Shown: positions 44,855 to 54,663 of the stretch, piece after piece | Numbering within the stretch: the stretch's first letter is position 1 | How the letters are laid out: each line of letters starts with the position of its first letter | Source: Perkinsus olseni | Taxonomy: Eukaryota > Perkinsozoa > Perkinsida | Reading direction: 5' to 3' | DNA: 56,613 nucleotides | NCBI GenBank assembly: GCA_013115125.1 | Contig: JABANN010000180.1 | Coordinates: 1 to 56,613, forward strand | Made by a program: the position numbers and the translations under genes | The notes under the pieces: generated by a model | Database searches by the model: none | Told to the model about the DNA's origin: nothing | The model's input: the letters and a program-made list of their open reading frames with translations, nothing else

Positions 44855-46991
44855 TCACCTGTCCGTGATAGCCCGCACCGGCCGCCCCGAAAGAGGAGGG
44901 CTCAGGAACCGCAACTTGTCCACTTCGTCCTCGTCCTCATCCTCCAACACCGATAGCGACCCTCGCTGTACTGTGGGGGGCACTGGAGTCGGTACTATGT
45001 TAGCACTAGCCGCTCGAGCCCGATTGGCGAGCCAGAGCTTCCGGGGCGTCACGCAATACTCGGTGAAATTGCGCATAGTCATCGCGAACTTTTCCGGCTG
45101 TTCTTCTTCTACCTGAAAAGAAAACCTCATCTTCTGCGGGAAGCGAAGCCAACTTTGCGCCGAAATTTTATCCGAAAAATTACGCTTTAATTCACGAAAT
45201 ACTTACACAACTTACGCAATGCTCACTAGAACCATGGGAGACAGCCGTACCGGTAACGGATACCGCCCAACCACAACAAACAGGACCTCTACGCATGACT
45301 AGCCTTGAACGTTCCACAATTCTTCATCCGTAGCAAAAAGAATATTGACCGATTCATAAAATGCATCTACCGGCGTCAACGCTTTGTCGTTAAAAACATT
45401 TCCAAGCGTAAAAAGCGATGCCCTGCCCTTCCCGTACTACCAGATGGCCACATCTCGGCACGATTTCCCATCTCACATCACAGCGCATGGACAGCAGGTG
45501 AGTGAAGAAGCGCTGATACTCTCTTTTCGGTACTATCTTATCGTGGTCACCCGTCAACAGGAGGATGGGGCACTTGGGCAAGTTAAGGGGTATCTTCCAC
45601 CGCACGTTAGTACGTTGCTTGTTCATCTCCACTATGGCCGCATCCCAGCCCTCCAGCCTTGTCGGTATTCGATAATCCTCTTGCAGCCACTGAGGAATCT
45701 TACTACTCCGATACCACGACTTCCTCATCATGAAGTCCGCCACCTCTGAGCGGAGCATTGACAGGGACAAGGCCCGGCTAACATTGCTGGTCAAGATGGA
45801 GCGGATAACGCCAGGCAAACCCATACCGGTGGTGACGGTTGGCGAAATGAGCACGACACCGCTGACGCTCTCGTTGCGGGCTGCCGACTCCAAGGCGAGT
45901 AGAGCACCAGCACCAACGCCTACGAGAATCTGGGGTAGGTTACTGCTGGCCGAATAGCGACGGAACAGTTCCACCGTCTCCCGGGCGAAGGAGACAGAAT
46001 ACGGCGGTAGGAGGACTGGACGGCCATCAGCGGCCATAATATGAACTGGCGCCGCCGGGTCCCTAGGCCTCTCTGTGAAGCCGTGGGCGGGGCGGTCGAA
46101 GCAGGTGACGTTGGCGTTGCACTCACTCACGAGGAGAGGTACCGACCGTTTCCAGGTGAAACAGCCGCCGCCGAACTGATGAATCAGCAGCAAGTTGACG
46201 ACTGGCGTGGTAGAACGATGGGTTTGATAGTAGCAAAGAATCCCACCAGCAGTATCTCGATACGGCCATTCCATATCGTCATAGTCCATGCCAGTGGCCG
46301 TGCAGAGGTAGTGAGCGTCGGGTCCGGGAGCGAAGACACGGTGAGCGGAGTCAGCAGATACCGTGGAGGACTTCGAACCTTGCTCGAGGTCCATGTCGCT
46401 GTCAACGCTGCTGGTGACGGTGATCTCCTTGGGACGGTCGGGGCCGAGCAAGGGCGCCTCTAGGTCAGCGTTATGGACTTGTCGGTGATGATGACGAGGG
46501 CGACGCCTGGCGAAGGGAAACCGCGCTGTTAACCGGAAGTTGGCGTTGAAGCGACACAGTTTTCGCTGCCGTATACGGTCTGAATGCTTGAGAAAGAACA
46601 CTCCCTCCAGGACACAGAGGACGATGATGGTGAGCGTGTGACCGGGCATCCTCTCTGAAGTGGTATAGAGCCAAAGCGTGTAGACGATAGACGCTACTAC
46701 TGTGACCGAAACGACTATGTCCGGGACCATAGAGGTTCTACGCCGGTACTGGAAGGCGATGTTGATGATAATAAAACGCACAACAAAAATGGCCACATAA
46801 GCGTACAAGGCAAACAGGCTGTAATGGTACTGGTTGTTGACGAAGTTGCCCACGGAAGAAAGGCAGACTATCAGGTCAAGCAAAGAGAGAATGCGGGGTA
46901 CACGGGACTTAAGCAAGAACAACAGGCAGTTAATGGCAAACTTAAGGGCAAAAAGCCATTCTAAGGCCTTAGACGACGATGCCCCTGCCAT
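44855..46991 (-). CDS. Multi-pass membrane alpha/beta-hydrolase-like protein lacking the nucleophile
   Basis: Exon 1 46991-45441 and exon 2 45112-44855 join in phase 0 (GHL|VEEEQPEKF), giving 602 residues. The ATG at 46991 is the first in frame; a stop lies upstream of it. The first 150 residues hold about four to five hydrophobic segments, then a basic linker with HHHRQ, then an alpha/beta-hydrolase domain: LLLIHQFGGGCFTW, FDRPAHGFTERP, LISPTV, the acid loop LLTGDHDKIVP and the His loop RCGHL. At the nucleophile elbow the usual GxSxG reads GVGAG, so the serine is glycine. Either a pseudo-hydrolase with a binding role or an enzyme using another residue. It is divergent from tsaE, 129 bp apart. 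Confidence 0.75.
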
Positions 46992-47120
46992 TTGGAACGG
47001 AACGTCGTCTGAAGAAGAATCGTATCCTAGGTTGATCCGCGGATTTTGTAGATCGCGCACGCCATTCTAATCGATTGGAATGTCTACGAGCAATTACTTA
47101 TCCATCTTGTAGTTGCTCCT
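46992..47120. promoter_or_regulatory. Putative bidirectional promoter
   Basis: Only 129 bases separate the start codons of the hydrolase-like gene (minus) and tsaE (plus), so both promoters must share or overlap this interval. No TATA-like box stands out. Confidence 0.5.
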
Positions 47121-48163
47121 ATGAGCGTTCCTGTTGCCTCGAGTGGCTCCTGTTCCTCGGGTTCGGTCACCAGTCCCGAAGTCCAACCGCCGGCCTCCAC
47201 GGCTGATGGCCAGTCAGTGTCCCTCCTCCTGCAGAGTGAGGACGATACCGTAAGGCTAGGCCAGCAGATAGCAAGCGTCGTGCGCCCGGGCTGCACAGTA
47301 CTGCTGAAGGGAAATCTGGGCGCGGGCAAAACATGCCTGGCACGAGCCCTATTGAGACACGTCATGCAGAAGGAAGCCCTGGAAGTGCCGAGCCCCAGCT
47401 ATTTGATAAGCTTCACGTATGTTGTTGAGGACGACTATGGTCTGTTGAAGAAGGGCTCCAAGGTAGCGGTGGTGGGCTGGGGTTGATGGACAGGTCCGGT
47501 GTAGGTGCATCATTTGGACCCCTACAGGCTGGCGTCGGGCAAGGTGGCTGCTTTGTTCGACTTTGATACTGCCTTTAAGGAGGATATCACTATCATCGAG
47601 TGGCCTGAGCGACTTGGTAGGGAGTTAATCGGTTGATAGTGTGATTGTAGCATAAAATTTGAGAAGGTGACACCGGTAGGCTTTAATCAGTTGACAGTGT
47701 CATTGTAGCATAAAATTTGAGAAGGTGACACGGGTAGGCTTTAATCGGTTGACAGTGTCATTGTAGCATAAAATTTGAGATGGTGACACCGGTAGGCTTT
47801 AATCCGTTGACTTTGTTATTGTAGCATAAAATTTGAGAAAGTTAGACCGGTAGGTATTTAATCGGTTGACAGTGTGACTGTAGCATAAAATTTGAGATAG
47901 TGGAACCGTAAGCGCGCTACCAAGCAGGTGCCGTTGCTTTCTCAGGGGCCAATGTGGCACCCCCGACCAGCTCTTCCCTAGTGGTCTACTTCAGTGGCGT
48001 TGGTCCGCAGGCGGTAGGCCGACACGTCACGTTAAGCTGCAGCGACGATGCTGAGTACTGGAGCTCGGTGCTCAAGACCTGGCCGCCAGAAATCCGGACG
48101 GGGAAGCCTCGTCCGGTGGCAGACCAACAGGGGACGATCGTGGTACTGCGGGAATACCGTTGA
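47121..48163 (+). CDS. tsaE: TsaE/YjeE-type tRNA t6A ATPase (three exons, 223 aa)
   Basis: Bacterial-type P-loop protein that drives the TsaB-TsaD complex making N6-threonylcarbamoyladenosine at position 37 of ANN-decoding tRNAs; in eukaryotes expected in an organelle. Exons 47121-47462, 47505-47616 and 47946-48163, phases consistent. Motifs: Walker A LKGNLGAGKTCLARAL (about residue 63), EVPSPSYL (switch I), VHHLDPYRL (Walker B-like) and TIIEWPERLG, then the C-terminal strand region RHVTLSC. The Ser/Pro-rich first 35 residues are not part of the domain and lack a clear presequence. The second intron (47617-47945) is a tandem array of 58-bp units. tsaD follows on the same strand. Confidence 0.9.
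47617..47907. repeat. 58-bp intronic tandem array beginning at the splice donor, five copies
   Basis: Units start at 47617, 47676, 47734, 47792 and 47850, each opening with GTAGG (the first GTAGG is the donor of the tsaE intron) and containing TTGTAGCATAAAATTTGAGA. The remaining 38 bases of the intron to the acceptor at 47945 are unique. Confidence 0.92.
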
Positions 48164-48692
48164 GGGGAGCTTACTATGGATAACGGACAGTGCTCGCGTC
48201 AACGCGGATGTCGGTTCAGCCCGATCAACTGTGGTCTCAGCGGGCCTAGGAAAGCCTTTCTAGTGTCGCGAGGCCTTCACGTAGTGACTCGGAGGTGCTG
48301 CCACCAGCGGCAACACTTCGTTTTTGGAGAGCATCGGCGACGGCCACCCCAGCCTGTGTATTAGTTATTAGTGTGTAAAGTCCAACGCCGACAATACTGC
48401 TCAGTTAGACTAGCACCACCGATGAATGTCTCTGTAGGGGACCAGCTTAGCCTGTTGCATTGGCCCGGTGCGTTGAATAGTAAGTATCCTAGCGGTACTG
48501 GGCTCCAGAGGAATTCAAGGCGCGGGGACGTCTTGCTACTCCCGCGGGAGGGCTCGTCAAAACGAAGATCTTTCTTTCGGTGTGGCTGAATATGTCCTAA
48601 ATTCATAGTGGTAGATAAGTCACTTGGATGGTATGGGGGAGTATCTTAGGTTGATGCGTGCTTGAGACGACTGTGCATCTGATCTACTTCAG
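48164..48692. other. tsaE 3' flank and presumed tsaD 5' exons
   Basis: The tsaD coding exon at 48693 follows an acceptor, so a leader exon must lie upstream. Candidates are a frame from the ATG at 48176 with an Arg-rich stretch (FLVSRGLHVVTRRCC) that could be an organelle presequence, and one from the ATG at 48422 ending at a strong donor (A|GTAAGT, 48481). I could not choose. Confidence 0.4.
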
Positions 48693-50298
48693 CCTGTCGT
48701 TGACGAAGAGAAGAAGGGCGGTCAGTTTCTACCGCCGTTACCGAGCGATCAATCCAAGTGGCTGGTGCTCGGCATTGAGTCGTCTTGTGATGATACGGCT
48801 GCCGCCGTGGTCGATATTGATGGCAACATACGAGGAGAGGCGATAGCTAGTCAAGCGGGTGAGCGTCCAGTTCCCTACCTTGAGGCCGTCGGATCGAATC
48901 TATCAGTCTCCTTTTTTCTCAGAAATTCACAGCCAGTACGGCGGAGTGGTACCGAAGTTGGCCCAGGAGGCCCACGCCTCAGCCATCAACAAGACGGTTG
49001 AGCTTGCTCTCTCTAGAGCTGGGATCGACTTCAAAGATCTCACGGCTATTGGTGTCACCGTGGGACCTGGCCTAGCCCTTTGTCTACAGGCAAGCAGGGA
49101 CTGGTCAGGGCTGCTGCTCGCCAACCGAAATTGTGTTCCGCGATTCGGCCATCCGCGGTAGTGCATTCTCAATTACGACGTTTACGGTAACCGAACCGAT
49201 GGGACTACAACCACTCTTCCCATGGACTTTTTTGCCTCTGCAGTCCATCGGGGTTGATGATTGCAACCCGGGATCGACGAGGATGGGCAGAGCTTTCGGA
49301 GCGTGGTTGTTGGTTATATCGCCTGTGGAGGGTCGATGGTCGTCCTCTGTCCTCAGGTTGGCGTGAAGAGTGCCATTGAGATGGCGGCCAAGTACGACCT
49401 TCCGCTGGTACGGACGCATCACATGGAATCACACATGCTTGTGACGAGGAAACCAGATCCGGCGGCAGCTTCTTCGCGGCCCGAGTTTCCCTTCGTCACT
49501 CTACTGGTGTCCGGCGGCCACAACATGGCGGTGCTGACCAAGGGAATGGGCGACCATGTTATTCTGGGATCGACCTTAGACGACTCTGTTGGAGAGTGCT
49601 TCGACAAGGTCGCGCGGTTGTTGGACATCCACGACGTCCCCGGTGGCCCGGTTCTTGAGAAGTTGGCGAGTCAGGGTAACCCCAGGGCCTGCTTGCGGGA
49701 GCTGGCGAAACCCCTGGCGAAGACGCGAGACCTCGAGCTGAAAAACGGATGTGATTTCTCCTTTGCGGGGCTAAAGACGTCGATGCGGCAGCTCATAGAG
49801 GGCGGCAAGTACAGCAAACCCGATATGGCAGCGACCTTCCAGAAGCGCTGTGTCGATCATCTGGTCGAACGAGCTGGTCGGGCGATCGACTGGGCCATGG
49901 ATCTTGACGGGGGGATCAAGGACTTGGTGGTTGCTGGTGGGGTGGCGGCTAATATGACGGTTCGGTCGAGCATGCAGGAGTTGGCCAAGGAGAAGGGCCT
50001 CACGTTGCACTGCCCTCCTACAAGGTTATGCACGGACAACGGTACGATGGTTGCCTGGAACGCGATCGAGCATCTGAAGAATGGCCTTTATGAGAGGGCT
50101 CCGTGCGCTGCCGAGTCCGCCGAGAAGTTCGTGGAGGTCCGACCCCGATGGCCGCTCGGTCCGAGGGATGACAGGTGCAAGGGAAGGGATAACGCGGAGG
50201 GTGGTCGGAAGGCGAGGAAGCGACCGCAGCCGGAGGAGCCGTCCGAGGAGCAGCTGAGAGAGATCAAACGTGTGGCAGCGGAAGTTAGAATATCCTAA
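48693..50298 (+). CDS. tsaD: TsaD/Qri7-type threonylcarbamoyl transferase, 5' exon missing from model
   Basis: Transfers the threonylcarbamoyl group to A37 of tRNA; the Qri7/OSGEPL1 type works in mitochondria or plastids. Exons 48693-48858, 48923-49089 and 49357-50298 join in frame. Motifs: LGIESSCDDT (N-terminal nucleotide-binding loop), IHSQYGGVVP, TVGPGL, the metal-binding HHMESH, LLVSGGHNMAVL, GECFDKVARLL, FSFAGLKTS, VVAGGVAANM and CTDNGTMVAW. Intron 49090-49356 has a GC donor (CAG|GCAAGC). The C-terminus carries a basic tail of about 40 residues (RKARKRPQPEEPSEEQ) beyond the core. It sits right after tsaE, its functional partner. Confidence 0.92.
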
Positions 50299-50901
50299 AT
50301 CTGTTCAGTTTCCTTCACCAGAGGGTGATTGAGTTTAGTTGGTTGAGGCGAGGGCTGGGGGGGGCGTGCAGGAGTGTTCCGAAAGTAATGGTAGTCTAGC
50401 TGCTGTACCATCGATGCTATCAATGTTCTTAGTCGGGAAGCTTGGGCCGTTCCATCAGATGCGTGATCAGCTGCCCTGATGCACGCTATGAATAGATGTT
50501 GAGGTGATGTCGGCCGCCGTGGGTGCTGATGCTGCGGCAGCTCGCCGCGAGACGCCAATATCGATCAGAATGTGGTGCGCTTCCCCGCTGGGGCAGACGG
50601 AATTCTGTATTTTCGTGCGCTATTGACGGACGATCTGAGCGGCATTATCGTCGTTACAGTGTCGGTTGGATCGGAAAACATCATCCGGGTGGGAATGCTG
50701 AGGTCCTCAGCCTGAGGAAGGTGGACTAAGATGTGGGGTCTCTACACTTCCCAGCATCCTTCAACTGGGAATTATGTCCCCAATCTTCCGGTAGAACGAA
50801 GTTGGAACCGCGACAATGATGTTAGGAATTCTAACTTAGGCTGAGGAGAACGGTGAAGTCACTCGTCGCAATCGCGGCTGTTTCCGGACGCTGAACTGGA
50901 A
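50299..50901. other. Intergenic stretch
   Basis: No gene recognised between tsaD and the next plus-strand frame. Confidence 0.4.
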
Positions 50902-52341
50902 ATGTCGCTTCCGCGGAGGTGGAAAATGCAGAGTTTTTCTGTGGGGATATTTTCTGGTAGTAATTCTCTCCGTCTTTCACATCTTGCAATGAGATCGTGT
51001 GCACTACTGCACTTGCCGGGCCTCGTTTGTGTGTCCGGTGAGGGATCGAGGCAAATAACGAGCTACGTTCAACCCAAAGATCTTCCAGCGGGGACTTACA
51101 AGGCCGTACAAGAACAGAGCGGAGAGGGAGTCTGTCCCGAGCTCCCAGATCTTGTCGACTTCGAGATGGTGGTTCGCAACGGTCCACAAGGTCAGAGTGC
51201 CACGCTAGGATTCCAGGACCGTAGGGCGGCATTGGCCGGCCTGCCGCCTACCACCAGTAGAGGCCCATTTGAACTTGCACTTCATAGTCGCCGAGGGCTG
51301 GAAACTCTGAAGCGGATTGGACCGTTGGAGACTGTGAAGCTCTTGAACTGCTTCGGCATTGAACCTCGAACTCGCGCTTCTACCTTCGTTTTTGACTTGT
51401 ACACCCGTCTGTCTTTGGTGAAGCCGCCACGGATGCGTTTCTACACGCAGATCATGTTCTGCCAAACAGAGGACGTCGGTCTTGTCGTTGGTATCGGGCG
51501 GAATTCAAACAAGAACCGTCAACTGGGATCCTTCGATTACGGTTTCAAACTGGAACTGCAATCAGCAAAGGAAGCTGCTGCTCTACCGAAGGAGGGCGGT
51601 AGGAAACGAGTCCCTCCGTTAAGGTTTCGAATCGCACCGCCGAAACGTCCTAGGAAAGCTGAAGAAGCTTCTGGGGGCATGAATGCTGACCAGGCTAGTT
51701 CACTCCCCGACACCGGCGATCTTCAAGTCCATCATCTTCCAGTATCCAACGCTGTTGAAGACGCTGCCTCGCCTCCGTTCGAAGACGTGAAGAAGGCTGT
51801 TGATTCACCACCCTCAAAGCTCAATGCCGGAGCTCCCCCGGGCGACGGGTTGCTCGATCTCCCACTAGAACCACAAGGAGTACATCACCCACCGTCACCT
51901 ACCGCTCATTTGAGAGAAGGACTTGGGTGGGAGCGTAGCGGTGGGCCACCGGCAAGTATTTTCGATGGGCTGTACGAGACAGAAAACACAACTGTCATTG
52001 ATCAGCTTAAGAAGATTTCGGTGAATATCAGTAGGGCGCGGACTGATCATCCTCGAGTCGAGCTAGTCGTGGAGTTCCCACACTACGAAATTCAGCTCTG
52101 TGAAGAGAACGCGGTGTATCAAGAGGGATGCCTCCTGTTTGATTTCTTGAAGGGAGCTCACGACCCCGAGTTGCTCATCTTCACAGACACTCTGGGATTA
52201 GATTATGTATCACCAACTTCATTTCGTATCTGTCAGAAAGAAGGTGGCGAATTGGTTCTGATGTTTGATGCCAGTAGATACTCTGAGGGTATGCCGAGTA
52301 CAACGGTCCAGCTGAGGCTCCGCAAAGTCAATCTGAGCTAA
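50902..52341 (+). CDS. Lineage-specific protein of unknown function (479 aa)
   Basis: Long intronless frame from the ATG at 50902. A weakly hydrophobic stretch (residues about 28-44, LAMRSCALLHLPGLVCVSG) near the N-terminus could be an uncleaved or poor signal. The protein has two beta-rich halves: residues about 60-210 (AGTYKAV, FYTQIMFCQTEDVGLVVGIG, FDYGFKLELQ) and about 350-479 (ISVNISRAR, RVELVVEFPHYEIQLCEEN, VQLRLRKVNL), joined by a Pro/Ala/Glu-rich linker with a basic patch (RKRVPPLRFRIAPPKRPRK). The halves may be an internal duplication. No family recognised. Coding potential is supported by length and the even strand-wide composition, not by a match. Confidence 0.6.
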   Translation: MSLPRRWKMQSFSVGIFSGSNSLRLSHLAMRSCALLHLPGLVCVSGEGSRQITSYVQPKDLPAGTYKAVQEQSGEGVCPELPDLVDFEMVVRNGPQGQSATLGFQDRRAALAGLPPTTSRGPFELALHSRRGLETLKRIGPLETVKLLNCFGIEPRTRASTFVFDLYTRLSLVKPPRMRFYTQIMFCQTEDVGLVVGIGRNSNKNRQLGSFDYGFKLELQSAKEAAALPKEGGRKRVPPLRFRIAPPKRPRKAEEASGGMNADQASSLPDTGDLQVHHLPVSNAVEDAASPPFEDVKKAVDSPPSKLNAGAPPGDGLLDLPLEPQGVHHPPSPTAHLREGLGWERSGGPPASIFDGLYETENTTVIDQLKKISVNISRARTDHPRVELVVEFPHYEIQLCEENAVYQEGCLLFDFLKGAHDPELLIFTDTLGLDYVSPTSFRICQKEGGELVLMFDASRYSEGMPSTTVQLRLRKVNLS

Positions 52342-53960
52342 GAAGAGGCGAGCATTCGTTTTAAGCTTTGATTGTGGACAGTTCGAGCGTGCAGGCGAAT
52401 GAAGCACCGAAGCACTACGGCTGTAGGTGTAAGCTCTTTCGAGACCACTGCGATGGTTCTCCGTTCATGCTTATCTGTTTTTGCCATGTGGTTTTTTTGT
52501 GATGTTGTCGCTGTTGATTCGAAGGGTTGTGATAGTAGTTGAGCGTTGTTCGAGACTGGTGCTCCATGGTGGGCAGACCTGGCTGATTAAGAAGTCACAT
52601 TCACCCTCGGGTGCCGGCTGCCCGCTCCCGAGGGTCAATGTGACTTCTGCGACTTCTTGTTCCCGCCGCGGGCATAACCATGCCTAATCATGCCAATAAA
52701 CACTTGAGCACTGCTCAATAAGCAGTCATGCGCGAGTCTTGGCGAGCAGGAAGTTGTCGGTATGAGTACAGCGCATAGCTATTCTCACCAAGTCACCGTA
52801 GGTATTCGCTTAGTCATCAACCGTGGACGTGAACGCTTCCAGATCACTGTCTCAGCCGCGGTAGACCTCCGTTTTTGATAGTCCCGGCGACGAATGGGCC
52901 TGATGGAGGTCAGAAACCCCTGGCCGACGCCGCCGCTGTGGTCTGTGACTTGAGCCTGGCGGATACTGTGGTGCTATCGGCGCGCTCTTTCTCATTGGCG
53001 AGCAGTTCGTAATCACTTGCTTCCACTGGGGTTATCGCCCAAGCTCTACGACAAGAGGGATACTGACAGAAGCCTGTTGTCTATGAAGACAGCAGGAACG
53101 AATGCTACTAGCGCTACCTCATAGTTTGATCTGTGTTATTGTGAGGCTGTGAGACCGCTAGCTACTCTCGGGTCCTCCGGTCAGTAGTCAACCGCCTGCG
53201 CAAGCGAGGCGATGGTAGGCCCGCCTTCGGGCTACGTAATATTGAATCACTCAGAGCTAGTGTAAGTAAAGTAGTGCACATAGCACAACGATGATGTTTC
53301 TATTGCTTTGATCTGTCTCACTATGATACCACTAGTAACGCTCCCCGCTGGTGTCTCAGCTGGACGGTTGGTAGCTGCTGATGACTGTAGCGCTGGACTG
53401 CTGTGGAGACCTCTCTGCTTTCAGCTCCCTCAATGTCTGACGTCGTCATGAGGCTGTGCTTTCGTTCGTCATGCTCTGGCTTCACTGGGGTTGTTCTATC
53501 ATCGTGATGACTTCTACGGTTACCGCATGATGCGTTAGTGTCGTTCTCTCCAGCACTGTACGAGTGAACGTCAGTGGTGCTGGCCAGCCATCGGCATCTT
53601 TATCCTAGTTAGCGAAGTTCTTCGAGGATGTGCTGGTTTGGAGGAGGTAGATGAGATCGGTCTCCTGATTCACTTCAGCTCTACGGTGCTTCAACGTGGC
53701 TCTCACGGCTCCTGTCCTTGGATGTTCGTTTGCCTTCTTGCTTTCTCTCAGGGAGGTCTCGTGGATCGAAGCGTTCTCGGATGCCGCGTCGTCTTCAACA
53801 GGTACAGCACTTCCGCCTCACTTCTGTACTGCAGATCGCCCTCTACTCAGGTTGCCGGAGGAAGGCGGTTTGTTGTCATCGTCGGTGAGAAGGACGCTGG
53901 TCGTCTCGTGGTGGAAGAAGTTGTGACGGCATCGTTCTCAACGCTCTTGGTCCTACGGGC
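52342..53960. other. Gene-poor stretch
   Basis: No convincing gene. Contains one large hairpin at 52591-52647. Plus-strand frames of 70-120 codons near 53640-54000 show no motif. Confidence 0.45.
52591..52647. repeat. Large imperfect hairpin
   Basis: Arms of 21 bases (52591-52611 and 52627-52647) pair at 20 positions; the loop is 15 bases. A shorter third copy of GACTTCTTG-like sequence follows at once. About 250 bases past the stop of the 479-aa protein gene, so it might be a 3'-end processing signal. Confidence 0.8.
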
Positions 53961-53966
53961 TGTCAC

Positions 53967-54252
53967 GCCCTTCCCTAGTGTAAAGGGACATGCCCGTTGA
54001 GGCAGTATGGGCTGCTATGCCCTCCTTCCCTAGTGTAAAGGGACATGCCCGTTGAGGCAGTATGGGCTGCTATGCCCTCCTTCCCTAGTGTAAAGGGACA
54101 TGCCCGTTGAGGCAGTATGGGCTGCTATGCCCTCNNNNNNNNNNNNNNNNNNNNNNNNNNNNNNNNNNNNNNNNNNNNNNNNNNNNNNNNNNNNNNNNNN
54201 NNNNNNNNNNNNNNNNNNNNNNNNNNNNNNNNNCCTTCCCTAGTGTAAAGGG
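53967..54252. repeat. 55-bp tandem repeat interrupted by an assembly gap
   Basis: Unit starts CCTTCCCTAGTGTAAAGGGA and continues with CATGCCCGTTGAGGCAGTAT. Three near-identical copies precede the gap at 54135 and part of another copy resumes right after it at 54234. The true copy number is unknown. Confidence 0.9.
54135..54233. other. Assembly gap (99 N)
   Basis: Run of unknown bases inside the 55-bp tandem repeat, so the gap most likely hides further copies. Confidence 0.99.
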
Positions 54253-54663
54253 AGTTTGTTGTGCCATGGCCGAAGGACCGTCATTAGATCCCGTTTGGGA
54301 AGTGCCTTGTGTTGATAAGGTCATGAGGGCGAGAGGCCCCAACAATCACAAGAGGCGTGATGCACTGGAGTCACAGAGTACTCCCACCGGTAGACAGGCG
54401 ACACGCGAAACGCGAGGCCACCCCGGCTGAGCGCAACTTCGCCGAAGAGATCGATACTGGTACTCGTAACCGCTCTGTCCGCTACCTCGTCATCTCTCTT
54501 ATACCACTTTTTCACCAGATCGTTGTTGAGCTCTTGGCGGGATCTCGTCACCTTCAGAATATCTATTTTCAGATGCCCTCATCACTGTCTACAACAGCCC
54601 CTCCTCGCTCCCCCCTCTCATGTCCTCTAATTTTCAGTTGTTCCCTCGGTGATAGTAGTCCTC

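Noticed and set aside
47121-50298. A fused TsaE-TsaD protein
   Set aside because: TsaE ends at a stop codon at 48163 after a complete domain, and the tsaD exon at 48693 follows its own acceptor; no splice signal joining them without the stop was seen.
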